A DNA stretch of 64,000 nt from CAVYWD01 sp963772225 (GTDB lineage: Bacteria > Myxococcota > Myxococcia > Myxococcales > UBA5297): contig CAVYWD010000011.1 in NCBI GenBank assembly GCA_963772225.1, forward strand, positions 558,001-622,000, given 5' to 3'. Shown one piece after another: positions 1 to 8,957 of the stretch. The first letter of the stretch is position 1. Each line of letters begins with the position of its first letter. The position numbers and the translations under genes are program-made. The notes below the pieces were generated by a model that worked only from the letters and a program-made list of their open reading frames with translations, had not been told where the DNA came from and did no database searches.

Positions 1-678
1 TACGTGCCCTCCGACGGGCCCGAGACGTGGTCCGGAGGCACGCTCTTCCCGCTCTCGTCCAAAAAGGTGGCCCGCGCGCTCAACGCCGCCTCGGGGAACC
101 GGCCGGCGGTGGTGGTGGCGAACCTGTCGGGCTTCGACGGCTCCCCGGAGTCGCTGCGCCGCCTTCAGCTCGAGTACGGCGCGGAGATAGGCCGGGCGGT
201 GGTGAACTTCAAGGGCCCCTTGGTCTTCTGCGTCATCGCGCGCTACCACGGCGGGGCTTACGTGGTCTTCTCCAAGCAGCTCAACCCGAAGCTCAAGGTG
301 CTCGCCCTGCAGGGCTCGTTCGCCTCGGTCATCGGCGGCGCGCCGGCGGCGGCGGTGGTGTTCCCCGAGGAGGCGCGCGCGCTGGCACTCAAGGATCCGC
401 GCGTCGTCGCGCTCCAGGAGAAGCTCAAGGGCGACCGGCAATCGACGCCCCGCCTGCGTCGCCTCTACGACGAGATGCTGGCGCGCGTGAACGCCGAGAA
501 AACCCGCGAGGTCGCCGAGCGGTTCGACGCCATCCACACCGTCCAGCGGGCGCGGGAGGTGGGCTCGCTGGACCAGGTCATCGCGCCCAGCGCGCTGCGG
601 CCGGCGCTGATCGAAGCGGTGGAGGCGGGCCTCTCGGACAGCGAGCTCGCGGCGCTCGAGGCCTCTGCGACCCGGTGA
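1..678 (+). CDS. Acyl-CoA carboxylase carboxyltransferase, C-terminal part (5' truncated by window)
   Basis: The frame is open from base 1 and ends at TGA 678, so the true start lies outside the window; the GTG at position 4 is internal. The 225 visible residues resemble the C-terminal half of a biotin-dependent carboxyltransferase domain, which moves CO2 from carboxybiotin to an acyl-CoA. Visible hallmarks are the PAVVVANLSGFDGSPES stretch, the FKGPLVFCVIARYHGGAYVVF segment (an oxyanion-hole-type Gly pair) and the LQGSFASVIGGAPAAAVVF segment, followed by a helical tail. Such domains occur in separate subunits and in very large fused carboxylases; the missing N-terminus prevents a choice, and no biotin carboxylase or BCCP domain is visible here. 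Family assignment is fairly confident; the substrate is not. Confidence 0.75.
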   Translation, partial: YVPSDGPETWSGGTLFPLSSKKVARALNAASGNRPAVVVANLSGFDGSPESLRRLQLEYGAEIGRAVVNFKGPLVFCVIARYHGGAYVVFSKQLNPKLKVLALQGSFASVIGGAPAAAVVFPEEARALALKDPRVVALQEKLKGDRQSTPRLRRLYDEMLARVNAEKTREVAERFDAIHTVQRAREVGSLDQVIAPSALRPALIEAVEAGLSDSELAALEASATR

Positions 679-762
679 TCGCTCGCGAGCGTGGCCGCTG
701 ACCTCCGGCCGTGCCACTGCGCCAGGGTGGCGGGCGCTGCCCGCCGCAGGCGTCCAGCTCGC

Positions 763-1068
763 TCACGGAGCCGGCGGCGGCCGGTGGTGAGGATGCTGGC
801 CCTGCTTGGCCTTGCACGCCGCCACGTCCGCCTCGGAAACCGTCACGCCAGGCACGCTCTGGCCGCCGAGGATCGGCCGCAGGCAGTCGGCGAAGAGCCC
901 CTTCTTCTCCTCGCGGGCACCCTTCTTGAAACCCGCAGCTTCACACGCGGTGACGATGGGCTTGCAGGGGTGGTCGGCCTCCTTCGCCGCCGGCGCGGTC
1001 TCGCTGGCGCGCACCATTCCGGCGGCGGACAACGAAAGGAACAGCAGGGCAGCTTGGGCGAATCGCAT
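763..1068 (-). CDS. Small secreted Cys-containing protein of unknown function
   Basis: This 101-residue protein starts with a clear signal peptide (MRFAQAALLFLSLSAAG, cut probably near VRA-SE). The mature part has four Cys in the pattern CKPIVTAC...DCL...AAC and a Gly/Lys-rich AAGFKKGAREEKKGL segment, then a His/Pro-rich C-terminus (HPHHRPPPAP). I chose the internal ATG at 1068 because an AAGGAG-type ribosome site lies just upstream and the signal peptide begins there; the frame stays open to 1104. Similar small secreted proteins with a CK...C...AAG pattern are widespread in proteobacteria without known function. It faces away from the flippase gene. No partner is evident. Confidence 0.7.
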   Translation of the reverse strand: MRFAQAALLFLSLSAAGMVRASETAPAAKEADHPCKPIVTACEAAGFKKGAREEKKGLFADCLRPILGGQSVPGVTVSEADVAACKAKQGQHPHHRPPPAP

Positions 1069-1542
1069 GGAGGGTCTCCTTAGGGGACTTTTGCGATCGA
1101 ACACGCCCGCCTCCCAAAGGTTAGGCCCCTCGATGCGCGCGGTGTTGACGGCGGCCGCGTCGTCGCCGACCTTCGCGGTGGACCCGCCAAGGCCGGTCTA
1201 TGGCCGCGTCCCCGCGCCGCCGACGCCCGGGGCGGCGCCATTCTCATGCTTCGAAGTCCTCTTTTCACAACGCGCCCAGGCCTTCACTCAAGCGACCGCG
1301 AGGCCTCGGGTCCTCGCCCATTCAAGCGACGTGCGATCGCGAATCCGCTCGAAGTCTAGAGACGGCATCGCCTCGCGCCCAGGCCCACCGAGCGCGACTT
1401 CTCTCGACCTCCCGCGGTCCGGGTGCCCTCGCCGCGGTGCCCCAAGAATTCCAGCGCTCGGTGGGAGCTCGACCGCGCCTGCCGGGAAGTGGCCGTTGCC
1501 GCGGCGGGTCCCCAGGCTGAAGCTTCTCAGGAGGGACGACGG
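1069..1542. other. Intergenic region without a supported gene
   Basis: This stretch separates two divergent genes and should carry both promoters. I see no convincing -35/-10 pair, no hairpin with a T-run and no homologous ORF. The open frames that cross it (including one on the minus strand running into the flippase) have no recognisable protein features. Confidence 0.5.
1529..1535 (+). promoter_or_regulatory. Ribosome binding site AGGAGGG deciding the GTG start of the flippase
   Basis: A near-perfect Shine-Dalgarno sequence lies 7 bases before GTG 1543. It favours this start over the upstream ATG at 1423, which would add about 40 residues of low-quality sequence before the first hydrophobic segment. 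Confidence 0.75.
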
Positions 1543-3075
1543 GTGCGCATCCACGTCTTCGTCGAACAGGCTTCGGGCACTGGCAAACCCGCTCGCTCGC
1601 CCCTGGCCGGCGCGAGGCCGCTCATCCTCGCCCGAGGGCTGGCCGCGGCCATTGCGGTGATGCTCCCGCTGGTGCTCGTCCGTCGGCTCGCGCAGCAGGA
1701 GTACGGCACCTATAAGCAGCTCTTCATGGTCGCGCAGACGTTCTACTACGTGGTCCCGCTGGGCGTGCCGCAGAGCCTCTACTTCTTCCTGCCGCGCTCC
1801 CGCGAAGGGCGCCCCTACGTCATCCAGGCGATGGTCATCCTCACCGGCGCCGGCGCCCTGGCCGCGCTCGCTCTGCTGGCGGGGGCGCCCCGCATCGGCG
1901 ACTGGCTCAACAGCCCCGAGCTCTCGAGCCACGCTCCGGCGCTCGCGCTCTATCTGTTCGGCACGGTCTGCTCCTCGCCTTTGGAGATCTCGCTCACCGC
2001 GCGCGGCCGGACCCGCCTCGCGAGCCTCTTCTATCTCGGCTCCGAGCTGCTTCGGACCGCGGCCATGACCGCTCCGGCCTTGCTCGGCTACGGGCTCTCG
2101 GGAGTCATGGACGGCATCGCGGCGTTCGCTCTGCTGCGCGCCGCCGTCACCTGGGCCCTGGTCCCCCGAGGGACATCGGGTCCCCGGGCGGCGAGGTCCG
2201 CGCTGCGCGAGCAGCTCCACTACGCGCTGCCGTTCGGCGCCGCCGTGGCGCTCGGCGTGCCACAGAGCTACTTCCACCAGTACGCCGTGTCGGCGACGGC
2301 CAGCGCGGCGGCCTTCGCGGTCTACGCCGTGGGGCTCTTCCAGGTGCCGTTCGTCGACCTGCTGCACAGCCCCACGACCGAGGTGCTGATGGTGGCCCTG
2401 GGCGAACTGGAGCGCGAGGGGCGCCAGCGCGAGAGCGCCGAGGTCTATCGCTCGGCGGCGTCCCGGCTCGCCTACGCCTTCGTGCCCATGGTCGCCTTCC
2501 TGGAGGCGGCGGCGCCGCAGTTCATCTCGGCCCTCTTCACCGAGCGCTACCTCGCCGCCGTGCCCGTCTTCCGCGTCGCCGTCCTGTCGACGCTGCTCGC
2601 CATCTTTCCGCTCGAGGGCGTGCTCCGCGCCCGCGGCGAGACGGTCTACATCCTCAAGAGCAACGTGGCCAAGGCGCTGGTCACGGTCCCACTGGTGCTG
2701 CTCGGCATTCGGAGCCTGGGGATGGTCGGCGCCGTCTCCGCGTGGCTCTGCTGCGAGGTCTTTGGACGGGCCGCCCTGCTCGCGCGCATGCCGCGCGCCC
2801 TCGGGGTGCCGATCGTGCACCTGTTCCCCTGGAAAGAGCTCGCGCGCGCCGCCGCGGCCGCTGCGTTGGCCGCGGCCGGCATGTCGCTCGCGCAGTCCTT
2901 CCTCGCCGGCAGCGCCCCGACGGGGAGCTTCGCGCGGCCCGCCGCGGCCCTGGCGGCGTGCACCGCGGCCTATGGCGTAGGCTACGTCGCCGCGCTACTC
3001 CTGGTCGGCGCGCGCACCCCGTTCGCCCTGCTGGGGCTCAAGCGCGAGCCGATGGATCAGGCGCTCGCCCGCTGA
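1543..3075 (+). CDS. Wzx-like polysaccharide flippase (MATE/PST superfamily)
   Basis: The 510-residue product is an integral inner-membrane protein with about a dozen hydrophobic segments, the size of O-antigen and polysaccharide flippases that move undecaprenyl-linked repeat units to the periplasm. The first helices carry the family-typical LVLVRRLAQQEYGTYK pattern (a conserved Glu-Tyr-Gly after helix 1), followed by VPLGVPQSLYFFLPRS. It stands alone: the neighbours are a glycerophosphodiesterase and a small secreted protein, and the exopolysaccharide cluster of this window is 27 kb away. It could serve that cluster, which shows no flippase of its own, or another glycan. Family call is strong, substrate unknown. 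Confidence 0.8.
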   Translation: MRIHVFVEQASGTGKPARSPLAGARPLILARGLAAAIAVMLPLVLVRRLAQQEYGTYKQLFMVAQTFYYVVPLGVPQSLYFFLPRSREGRPYVIQAMVILTGAGALAALALLAGAPRIGDWLNSPELSSHAPALALYLFGTVCSSPLEISLTARGRTRLASLFYLGSELLRTAAMTAPALLGYGLSGVMDGIAAFALLRAAVTWALVPRGTSGPRAARSALREQLHYALPFGAAVALGVPQSYFHQYAVSATASAAAFAVYAVGLFQVPFVDLLHSPTTEVLMVALGELEREGRQRESAEVYRSAASRLAYAFVPMVAFLEAAAPQFISALFTERYLAAVPVFRVAVLSTLLAIFPLEGVLRARGETVYILKSNVAKALVTVPLVLLGIRSLGMVGAVSAWLCCEVFGRAALLARMPRALGVPIVHLFPWKELARAAAAAALAAAGMSLAQSFLAGSAPTGSFARPAAALAACTAAYGVGYVAALLLVGARTPFALLGLKREPMDQALAR

Positions 3076-3099
3076 GCCGAATCAGCCGCTTCGGCGGAC

Positions 3100-3891
3100 C
3101 TAGAGCCCGCGCGGGCGCGCGAAACGCCTGACGAGCGCCAGGGTGGCCGCCGGCCGGTTGGTGATGACCGCGTCGACGCGCGCCTCGCAGCAGCGCTCCA
3201 CGTCCGCGGCGTCGTCCACCGTCCAGGCGGCGACCGCCAGGCCCCGGCGGTGCCATCGCTCCACGCTCTCGGGCGTGCAGAGCACGTGCTCGACGTGCAA
3301 GGCCGAGACGTTGAGCGCCCGGCCCGCCCACTCGCGAGGCGTCAGGTCCTGCGAGGCCGCGACGAGCACGGCGCACGAGAGCCTGGGCTCGGCGGCGCGG
3401 GCCCGCGCGAGGCTCAGCGGGTTGAACGACGATAGGACGATGGAGTGCCCGCCCTCCTCGCGCCGGATGTCGCGGACTGCCCGCCGGGACAGGCCGCGGT
3501 CGGCCACCGTCTCGCACTTGAGCTCGACGTTGACGATGGCCTCTCGAGGCAGGGCGGCCAGGGCCTCGGCGAGCGAAGGGATGGCCTCGCCCCGGAACGC
3601 CGCCCCGAACCGCCGGCCCACGTCCAGCCGGCGCAGCGCCGCGAAGCGCGTCTTGGCCACCTCCACGTGCTCGCCCGACAGGCGATCGAGCCAAGCGTCG
3701 TGGCAGACCACGACCTCTCCGCTGCCGCACACCATGGCGTCCAGCTCCACGCCGTCGGCGCCCTGGCGGATGGCCTCGAGGAAGGCGGCGAGCGTGTTCT
3801 CTGGGGCGTCGTGGGAGGCGCCGCGATGCGCCAGCACCAACGGCCGATCGCCGCGGGTGGGGTACGCGCGCCGGCGGAATCGGGCGATCAT
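3100..3891 (-). CDS. Glycerophosphodiester phosphodiesterase
   Basis: A 263-residue GDPD-family TIM barrel that hydrolyses glycerophosphodiesters to glycerol-3-phosphate and an alcohol. Motifs in order: LAHRGASHDAPENTLAAF (catalytic His and the His-Arg pair with metal-binding Glu), GVELDAM (metal-binding Glu/Asp), VVCHDAWLDR (second catalytic His), NVELK and, near the end, AAWTVDDAADVERCCEARVDAVITNRP, which is the family's W-T-V-N and D-G-I-x-T-D-x-P region in slightly altered form. There is no signal peptide, so it is a cytosolic UgpQ-like enzyme. It is divergent from a tiny membrane-protein gene and convergent with the flippase. Confidence 0.88.
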   Translation of the reverse strand: MIARFRRRAYPTRGDRPLVLAHRGASHDAPENTLAAFLEAIRQGADGVELDAMVCGSGEVVVCHDAWLDRLSGEHVEVAKTRFAALRRLDVGRRFGAAFRGEAIPSLAEALAALPREAIVNVELKCETVADRGLSRRAVRDIRREEGGHSIVLSSFNPLSLARARAAEPRLSCAVLVAASQDLTPREWAGRALNVSALHVEHVLCTPESVERWHRRGLAVAAWTVDDAADVERCCEARVDAVITNRPAATLALVRRFARPRGL

Positions 3892-3946
3892 CGGGGGCGC
3901 ATGCTACGCTCCCCCGGACCTTGCGAGCAAACGAGCCTAAGACGAC

Positions 3947-4081
3947 ATGCCCAGCTTCGATCTGACCCGAGGCGACCTGATGCTTCTCGCGGTCGTGGTA
4001 ATCTTGGTCCTCCTCCCTGGGACCATCCCCCGATTCGCCCGCCTCCTCGAGCGGCGGCAGCAAGGTCGCGCGCGGCCGTAG
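3947..4081 (+). CDS. TatA-like single-helix microprotein
   Basis: A 44-residue ORF with a strong N-terminal hydrophobic helix (LMLLAVVVILVLLPG), a helix-breaking Pro-Gly, then an Arg-rich amphipathic stretch (IPRFARLLERRQQ). This short helix / hinge / basic amphipathic helix layout is that of TatA/TatE and similar small membrane proteins, but the usual Phe-Gly hinge is replaced by Leu-Pro-Gly, so membership in the Tat family is only suggested. It lies 55 bp from the divergent glycerophosphodiesterase start, and its stop is 22 bp from the 3' end of the convergent gene. Coding potential rests on composition and topology alone. Confidence 0.45.
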   Translation: MPSFDLTRGDLMLLAVVVILVLLPGTIPRFARLLERRQQGRARP

Positions 4082-4103
4082 GCAAGGCTGCAGGCCCCGC
4101 GCT

Positions 4104-4853
4104 TCACGTCCCGCGGCGGCCGGCCCGGCTCGCCAACTTCTGCGCGAGCTCGCGAACGGTCGCGTGGAGACAGCGGTCCTGACAGACCATCTTCAGGTCG
4201 CCCAGCAGGAGGTGAGGGAGGATCTTCAGCGAGATCTCCGGCGGCGTGTAGGGGTTCAGCGCCAGGGCCTTGCGCACCGAGGTGCGGACGCTCCACTTCG
4301 GCGAGTGCCAGATCTCCATCAGCGCCTCGACCCGCGCGGGCCGCCGCGCGGCCATCCGGACGACCACACCCTCGGTGAGCTTCGGGTTCTGGAGCAGCTC
4401 GCGGACGACGCGCCCGTCGCCTTCGAGCGCGAGCCGCACCATGCGATCCGGCTCGGCGGTGCGGGCCATCATCTTCTTGTGCCCGAGCGTCAGCCGCGAC
4501 AGATCGGCGTCGGTCGGCTCGAGGGCGCCCGGGTCCACGACCTTGGACGGCTTGTCGATGACGAACAGCGCCGCCACCTCCGGGAGCCCGAACTCGGCCG
4601 CGGCGTCGTAGATCCGCCCGCGGTGGAGGAACGGCAGGTCGGCGTCCGAGCCGAACATGAGCGCTCGAGCCGCTGCGGCGAGCGCGCGCCCCGCGTCGGG
4701 GGAGCTCTTCGCGCGGTCGACGAGAACCTTGAGCGCGTGCGCTGCCTCCACGGGCTCGAGCTCGGCGATGGCGCGCGCGGCGGCCAGGTCCAGGGCAGGG
4801 CCGGCCGAGAGGCTGGCCAGGTGCTCGACGAGGCGATCGGCGTGGTCCTTCAT
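4104..4853 (-). CDS. HEAT-like alpha-helical repeat protein, unknown function
   Basis: This 249-residue, all-helical, cytosolic protein has no signal peptide or membrane segment. It contains several degenerate helical pairs that read like HEAT or leucine-rich-variant repeats (for example VRELLQNPKLTEGVVVRMA, then VEALMEIWHSPKWSVRTSVRKALALNP, then PEISLKILPHLLLGDLKMV). The conserved-looking spacing of N-P-x-T/L motifs suggests a scaffold. Its start lies 7 bp from the stop of the upstream zinc-ribbon gene on the same strand, so the two are very likely one operon. I do not recognise a named family with certainty. Confidence 0.65.
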   Translation of the reverse strand: MKDHADRLVEHLASLSAGPALDLAAARAIAELEPVEAAHALKVLVDRAKSSPDAGRALAAAARALMFGSDADLPFLHRGRIYDAAAEFGLPEVAALFVIDKPSKVVDPGALEPTDADLSRLTLGHKKMMARTAEPDRMVRLALEGDGRVVRELLQNPKLTEGVVVRMAARRPARVEALMEIWHSPKWSVRTSVRKALALNPYTPPEISLKILPHLLLGDLKMVCQDRCLHATVRELAQKLASRAGRRGT

Positions 4854-4860
4854 CCCCTCC

Positions 4861-6360
4861 TCACGGCCGGCCCTCCGCGGTCGGATGCCCGCTCCGGATG
4901 CGGACGGGCCGCACAGGCGCCGGAGGCACCGGCCATTCCGGGTCCGACGCCCCGGAGTCGCTCGGGAGCTTCACGTCGAGTGTCGGCGCGGGCAGGTCGG
5001 CCGCATCGGTCACCGAGAGGCGCAGCTCGCGCTCGGCGACATCCTCCGGGCAGTCGAAGAACACCACCGCGAAGGGGGTGGAGCCGCCCGGGGCCAGGCG
5101 CTCGGCCTTTGGGGCCGAGCGCGCGATCACCTCGGCCAGCGCCGCAGAGCTGTCCACCTTCCACAGCTCCTCGGGCGTCGGGACCGCGCCGGCCCGAGCG
5201 GTCTGGCGCAGGGCGGGGCCAGCCCCCCTCGAGATCTCGGCGGCGACCTCGACGGGGCCCCTCGGCGCCGACCCGCGGTTGACGACGCGCCCCCGCACGA
5301 CCAACAGCGAGCGCCCTGCGGCGGTGGCGTACGGGCCGCCATGGAGCCCTTCGGCCACCAGCTCGCCCGCGGGGCGGCCCGCGAGCAGGCGCAGGACATC
5401 CGCGGGCCGGCTGAGGCGCTGACCGCCTGGCGCCGGGTTTCGCACGGCGAAGACGATGGCGACCGCGGCGGCGGCCGACACGGCCATGGCGCTGACGAGC
5501 GAGCCCTTGGTCGAGCGGCGCCAACGAGGTCGCCTGACCGTTCCCGAGGGGCGCGGCCAATCGGCCGCGCGGACGGGCGCGGGCGTCATGGGCGTGGGGA
5601 GCCTCTTGGGGTCCGAGCCCCAGGAATCCGGGCCGCTGCGCTCAGGGGCGACCTTGGGCTCTCCGGCTGGGGATAGGGACGAAGGCGGCGGGGGCGAAAG
5701 CTCCGCGGGCGGCGATTCACCGGCGAAGCTCGCTCCGTCCGCGTCGCCGGGCGACGAGAGGTCGAAGCTGTTCAGGTCGGGGAGAAGGCTCGTGCCGGCG
5801 GGCCCAGCGCTCAGGCCAGCGAAAGGGTCGGGCTGGGGCGCGAGCGCGGGTAGGCCCGGGAAAGGCGTCGGAGGCGAGGCCGGAAGTCCGAACGGATCGG
5901 GGTCGTCGCCGAAGGCGGTCGGACTGGGCGCGGAGGGCGCTGCCGAGGGAGCGGAGCTCGCGGCGCGGATCTCCGGGAAGAGATCGCCCACGGGTGCGAC
6001 CGGCGGCGCTGGCGGAGCCAGCGCGAAGTCGCCGAACGGGTCGGGCTGCGCTGCCAGCAGCGGGTTTGCCCGTGAGCCGCGGGTCGGGCCGAGGACCTGG
6101 GCGTCCGCGGCAAAGGGGTCCACGCCGACCACCCGGCGCGGAGCTGATTCCGCCGGGGCCGCCAAGCTCGGCGGCTGGGTCTGCGGCTCGCGGTCGGGAG
6201 CAAAGGCGACGGCCTCGCGATGGACCACGAACACCGTCGCGCACTGCTTGCAGCGCACCCGCGCGCCGCGGTCGGAGACCTTCTCATCGGCCACCCGGAA
6301 CTGGGCCTGGCAGGCTGCGCATTGAATGATCATCCGGCTGGCCATTATCGTCGCCCGCAT
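4861..6360 (-). CDS. MJ0042-type zinc-ribbon protein with DUF3426-like periplasmic domain
   Basis: Up to 499 residues. The N-terminus carries a zinc ribbon CAACQAQFRV...VRCKQCATVF (two CxxC pairs), followed by a long Pro/Ala/Asp-Pro-Phe-rich linker with repeated DPFG/DPFA motifs, one transmembrane helix (AMAVSAAAAVAIVFAV) and a C-terminal beta-rich domain (VVRGRVVNRGSAPRGPVEVAAEI...) typical of DUF3426. The layout suggests a membrane-anchored sensor or assembly factor with a cytosolic zinc ribbon. The start is ambiguous: ATG at 6360, 6345 or 6333. The last gives MIIQCAACQ, which fits the family best, but no clear ribosome site decides. It appears to head the two-gene operon with the helical-repeat gene. 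Confidence 0.8.
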   Translation of the reverse strand: MRATIMASRMIIQCAACQAQFRVADEKVSDRGARVRCKQCATVFVVHREAVAFAPDREPQTQPPSLAAPAESAPRRVVGVDPFAADAQVLGPTRGSRANPLLAAQPDPFGDFALAPPAPPVAPVGDLFPEIRAASSAPSAAPSAPSPTAFGDDPDPFGLPASPPTPFPGLPALAPQPDPFAGLSAGPAGTSLLPDLNSFDLSSPGDADGASFAGESPPAELSPPPPSSLSPAGEPKVAPERSGPDSWGSDPKRLPTPMTPAPVRAADWPRPSGTVRRPRWRRSTKGSLVSAMAVSAAAAVAIVFAVRNPAPGGQRLSRPADVLRLLAGRPAGELVAEGLHGGPYATAAGRSLLVVRGRVVNRGSAPRGPVEVAAEISRGAGPALRQTARAGAVPTPEELWKVDSSAALAEVIARSAPKAERLAPGGSTPFAVVFFDCPEDVAERELRLSVTDAADLPAPTLDVKLPSDSGASDPEWPVPPAPVRPVRIRSGHPTAEGRP

Positions 6361-6458
6361 TCGGAGGTTTCAAGGCGCGGCGGCGGCGCGGCCGGCGCGC
6401 CGCCTACAATTCCCCCGGGCCGACCAAGGCTCACCCGCCCGCGCCGAGGAGGTCGACC

Positions 6459-7463
6459 GTGCCCGAGCTTCGCCAGAACATCGCGACCAAGGAGTGGGTG
6501 GTCATCGCGACTGACCGCGCCCGCCGGCCGGCGGACTTCGCCGACCCCAAGCGCCCGCTCACGCAGGCGCGGCCCGCCCGGAGCGACACCTGCCCGTTCT
6601 GCCCTGGCAACGAGCGAGCGAGCGGCGCGCCGGCGCTCGAGGTCCGCCGCGACGGGCGCTGGGAGGTGCGGGTCGTGCCCAACAAGTACCCCGCGCTCAC
6701 CGAGAAGACGGACCTGGAGCGCCACTTCCAGGGCATCGCGCGGCGGATGAGCGGCTTCGGCGTCCACGAGGTGCTCATCGAGTCGCCGCTCCACAACACC
6801 ACCACCGCCCTGCTCGCGGACGAAGAGGTGGCCCGGGCGCTGCGCGCCATGCGCGAGCGCGGGCGGGAGCTGGCGAAGGACCCGCGGCTCGCCATGACCG
6901 TCTTCTTCAAGAACCACGGCGCGGCCGCGGGCACCTCGCTCGAGCACCCGCATTGCCAGATGATCAGCCTGCCGGTGGTGCCCCACCAGATCCGCCAGCG
7001 CCTCGCGGACGCCATGGCCTACTTCGACGAGACCGGCACCTGCGTCTACTGCGACATGGTCTGGCAGGAGGTTCAGGCCGGCGCGCGCGTCGTCGTCCAG
7101 GGGGCGCACTTCGCCGCCTTTTTGCCCTACGCGGCGCTCTCGCCGTTCCACCTCTGGATCCTCCCCAGGCGCCACATGCCCATCTTCACCCAGGTCTCCG
7201 ACGAGGAGGTCGACGACCTCGCGCGCGTGCTCCGCGAGACGCTGGCGCGCCTCTACTTCGGGCTCTGCGACCCCGACTTCAACTACGTCATCCGCAGCGC
7301 GCCCTTCCACGAGGAGCACAGCCTCAGCTTCCACTGGTACCTGAGCATCGTGCCCAAGGTGACCAAGGTCGCCGGGTTCGAGCTCGGCTCGGGGATGTTC
7401 ATCAACACCGCGCTGCCCGAGGAGAGCGCGGCGTTCTTGCGCGAGGTGAAGCTGCCGCGGTGA
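6459..7463 (+). CDS. galT: Galactose-1-phosphate uridylyltransferase family protein
   Basis: A 334-residue HIT-superfamily nucleotidyltransferase that exchanges UMP between UDP-glucose and a hexose-1-phosphate. Seen: the zinc-binding CPFCPGNE near residue 47, the RVVPNKYPAL motif, the catalytic HPHCQM triad (the first His after HGAAAGTSLE is followed by the nucleophilic His), a second CVYCDM zinc pair, and the C-terminal LSFHWYLSIVPK segment. The fourth residue of the HPHxQ motif is Cys where Gly or Ser is more usual; this is an unusual but tolerable position. Relaxed-specificity members also act on other sugar phosphates. It precedes a SEC-C protein gene by 69 bp. Confidence 0.85.
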   Translation: MPELRQNIATKEWVVIATDRARRPADFADPKRPLTQARPARSDTCPFCPGNERASGAPALEVRRDGRWEVRVVPNKYPALTEKTDLERHFQGIARRMSGFGVHEVLIESPLHNTTTALLADEEVARALRAMRERGRELAKDPRLAMTVFFKNHGAAAGTSLEHPHCQMISLPVVPHQIRQRLADAMAYFDETGTCVYCDMVWQEVQAGARVVVQGAHFAAFLPYAALSPFHLWILPRRHMPIFTQVSDEEVDDLARVLRETLARLYFGLCDPDFNYVIRSAPFHEEHSLSFHWYLSIVPKVTKVAGFELGSGMFINTALPEESAAFLREVKLPR

Positions 7464-7532
7464 AGAGCCGCGAGGCCGCGGCCGGGCGCGCCGTTTTGGA
7501 CGAGGGCCGCCGTCGGAGCGACAATCGGCGCC

Positions 7533-8894
7533 GTGGCGCACGCCGCGCACTTCCTCTCGCGCTTGAAGCGCGTCTCCCTCGAGCAGACCGAGCTCGCGCT
7601 GGCGCTCTACCGCGACCCGTCGCTTTTGCGCTCGGCGCTGGCGGGGGCGAACCTTCCGGAGGGAGCGGAGCACGTCTCCATCGCCCTGGACGAGCGCGAG
7701 CCGTCGCCGCACCTCATCGTCACCCGCGACGGCCGCTTCGTCACCTGTCTGGGCCGGGGGATGCGCCCCCACGACGCCGCGCCCTTGAGCCGCGCCGAGC
7801 TCGACCGCCAGTGCGAGGGCATCGAGGAGTACCGGGCGGCGCTGAAGCGGTCGCGCGAGCTCGACGCCGAGTCGCTGCGCCTCACCTCGCTCTTGCGCTC
7901 GCTCCTGGGGCTCGGCCCGCACCTGCCGCGCGAGGACTTCGAGCTGCTCTGGGCACTCCAACCGCTCTACGCCGCCGACCTGCCGCACGCGCTCCTCGAG
8001 CTCTCGCGGCAGGCGGAGCAGGCCTTTCCGGTGCTGGCGCGGCTCTGCGCCCGCGGGGTCGAGCGCGTCCGCGGCCCAGACCTCGCCCAGGTCCGCGAGG
8101 CCTGGAGCGCCACCCATGCCGTGGGCCACGTGACGCTCTTGCTCGGCCACAGGGGCGACCTGCTCAACCTCCTGCCGCAGTTCTTCGCGCAGGCCGAAGA
8201 GACCTGGTCGTGGACCGCGTTCAAGACGAACCACGCGCCGGTGGCACGAAAGGGGCTCTGGCTCGCGGCGCGGGTTGGCCCCCCGGCGCTCGACCTCCTC
8301 CGCAGGCGCCTCTGCGCCGCGGAGTCGAGCCTCGCAGCGCTCGACGCCGCCATGGCCATGGCGGTCATCGCCCTGGGCCACGCCGACGCGCGGCCCGCCG
8401 TCGAGACGGAGCTCACGCGGTGGGCCCGCGCCCAGAGCCCGGACGACGCCCGCCGCGTCGGCGGCGCCGCCGGAAACGCGCTGCAGCTCTTCCGCGTCGC
8501 CGAGCAGCTGGGCGGCGCGGGCGCGCCGCGCGACCTCGAGGCGCTTCCGCTCTCCGCCCCGGCCCGCGCCGCGCTGGCCCCCGAGCTCGCGATCACCGGG
8601 GCCTTGGCCGGCGAGCGGCCGGTGACCGACGAGCGCTCCAACCACTTCGCCGCTTTCCTGCTCTCTGCCGTCGCGCTGCCGCAGGCGCGGGCCGAGGACT
8701 TCTTCTTCCCGCGCGCGGCGCTGCGGCCCGAGGCGCTCGCGTTCGATCCGCAGTGGCCGCTTTCGAGCTACCGCGCGCTGCGGTCCATCTTCCCGGAGGC
8801 TCAGACTTACCGCGAGGGACGCGCGGCCCGGCCAAACGAGATGTGCCCTTGCGGCAGCGGGCTCAAGTTCAAGCGGTGCTGCGGGCGCGGGTGA
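7533..8894 (+). CDS. Helical protein with C-terminal SEC-C zinc motif
   Basis: The 453-residue protein is mostly alpha-helical with no membrane segment. The last 20 residues form a SEC-C motif (PNEMCPCGSGLKFKRCCG), the small Cys-rich zinc-binding module also found at the SecA C-terminus and in many standalone proteins. The main body does not match a family I can name; a DGRFVTCLGRGM segment near residue 70 and an RAEDFFFPRAALRP segment near residue 390 are distinctive. The GTG start at 7533 has no strong ribosome site. It probably follows galT in one transcript, with the DUF4403 lipoprotein gene 63 bp downstream. Confidence 0.7.
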   Translation: MAHAAHFLSRLKRVSLEQTELALALYRDPSLLRSALAGANLPEGAEHVSIALDEREPSPHLIVTRDGRFVTCLGRGMRPHDAAPLSRAELDRQCEGIEEYRAALKRSRELDAESLRLTSLLRSLLGLGPHLPREDFELLWALQPLYAADLPHALLELSRQAEQAFPVLARLCARGVERVRGPDLAQVREAWSATHAVGHVTLLLGHRGDLLNLLPQFFAQAEETWSWTAFKTNHAPVARKGLWLAARVGPPALDLLRRRLCAAESSLAALDAAMAMAVIALGHADARPAVETELTRWARAQSPDDARRVGGAAGNALQLFRVAEQLGGAGAPRDLEALPLSAPARAALAPELAITGALAGERPVTDERSNHFAAFLLSAVALPQARAEDFFFPRAALRPEALAFDPQWPLSSYRALRSIFPEAQTYREGRAARPNEMCPCGSGLKFKRCCGRG

Positions 8895-8957
8895 AGGGCC
8901 CGATGCCCGAGGTCGTGAGATTCCCGCCGCCCGCGCGTCTGCTATTCTCCCGGCCCC

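Noticed and set aside
1288..2820. A 510-residue minus-strand frame
   Set aside because: Antisense to the Wzx-like flippase gene and rich in Arg, Glu, Gly, His; no family features.
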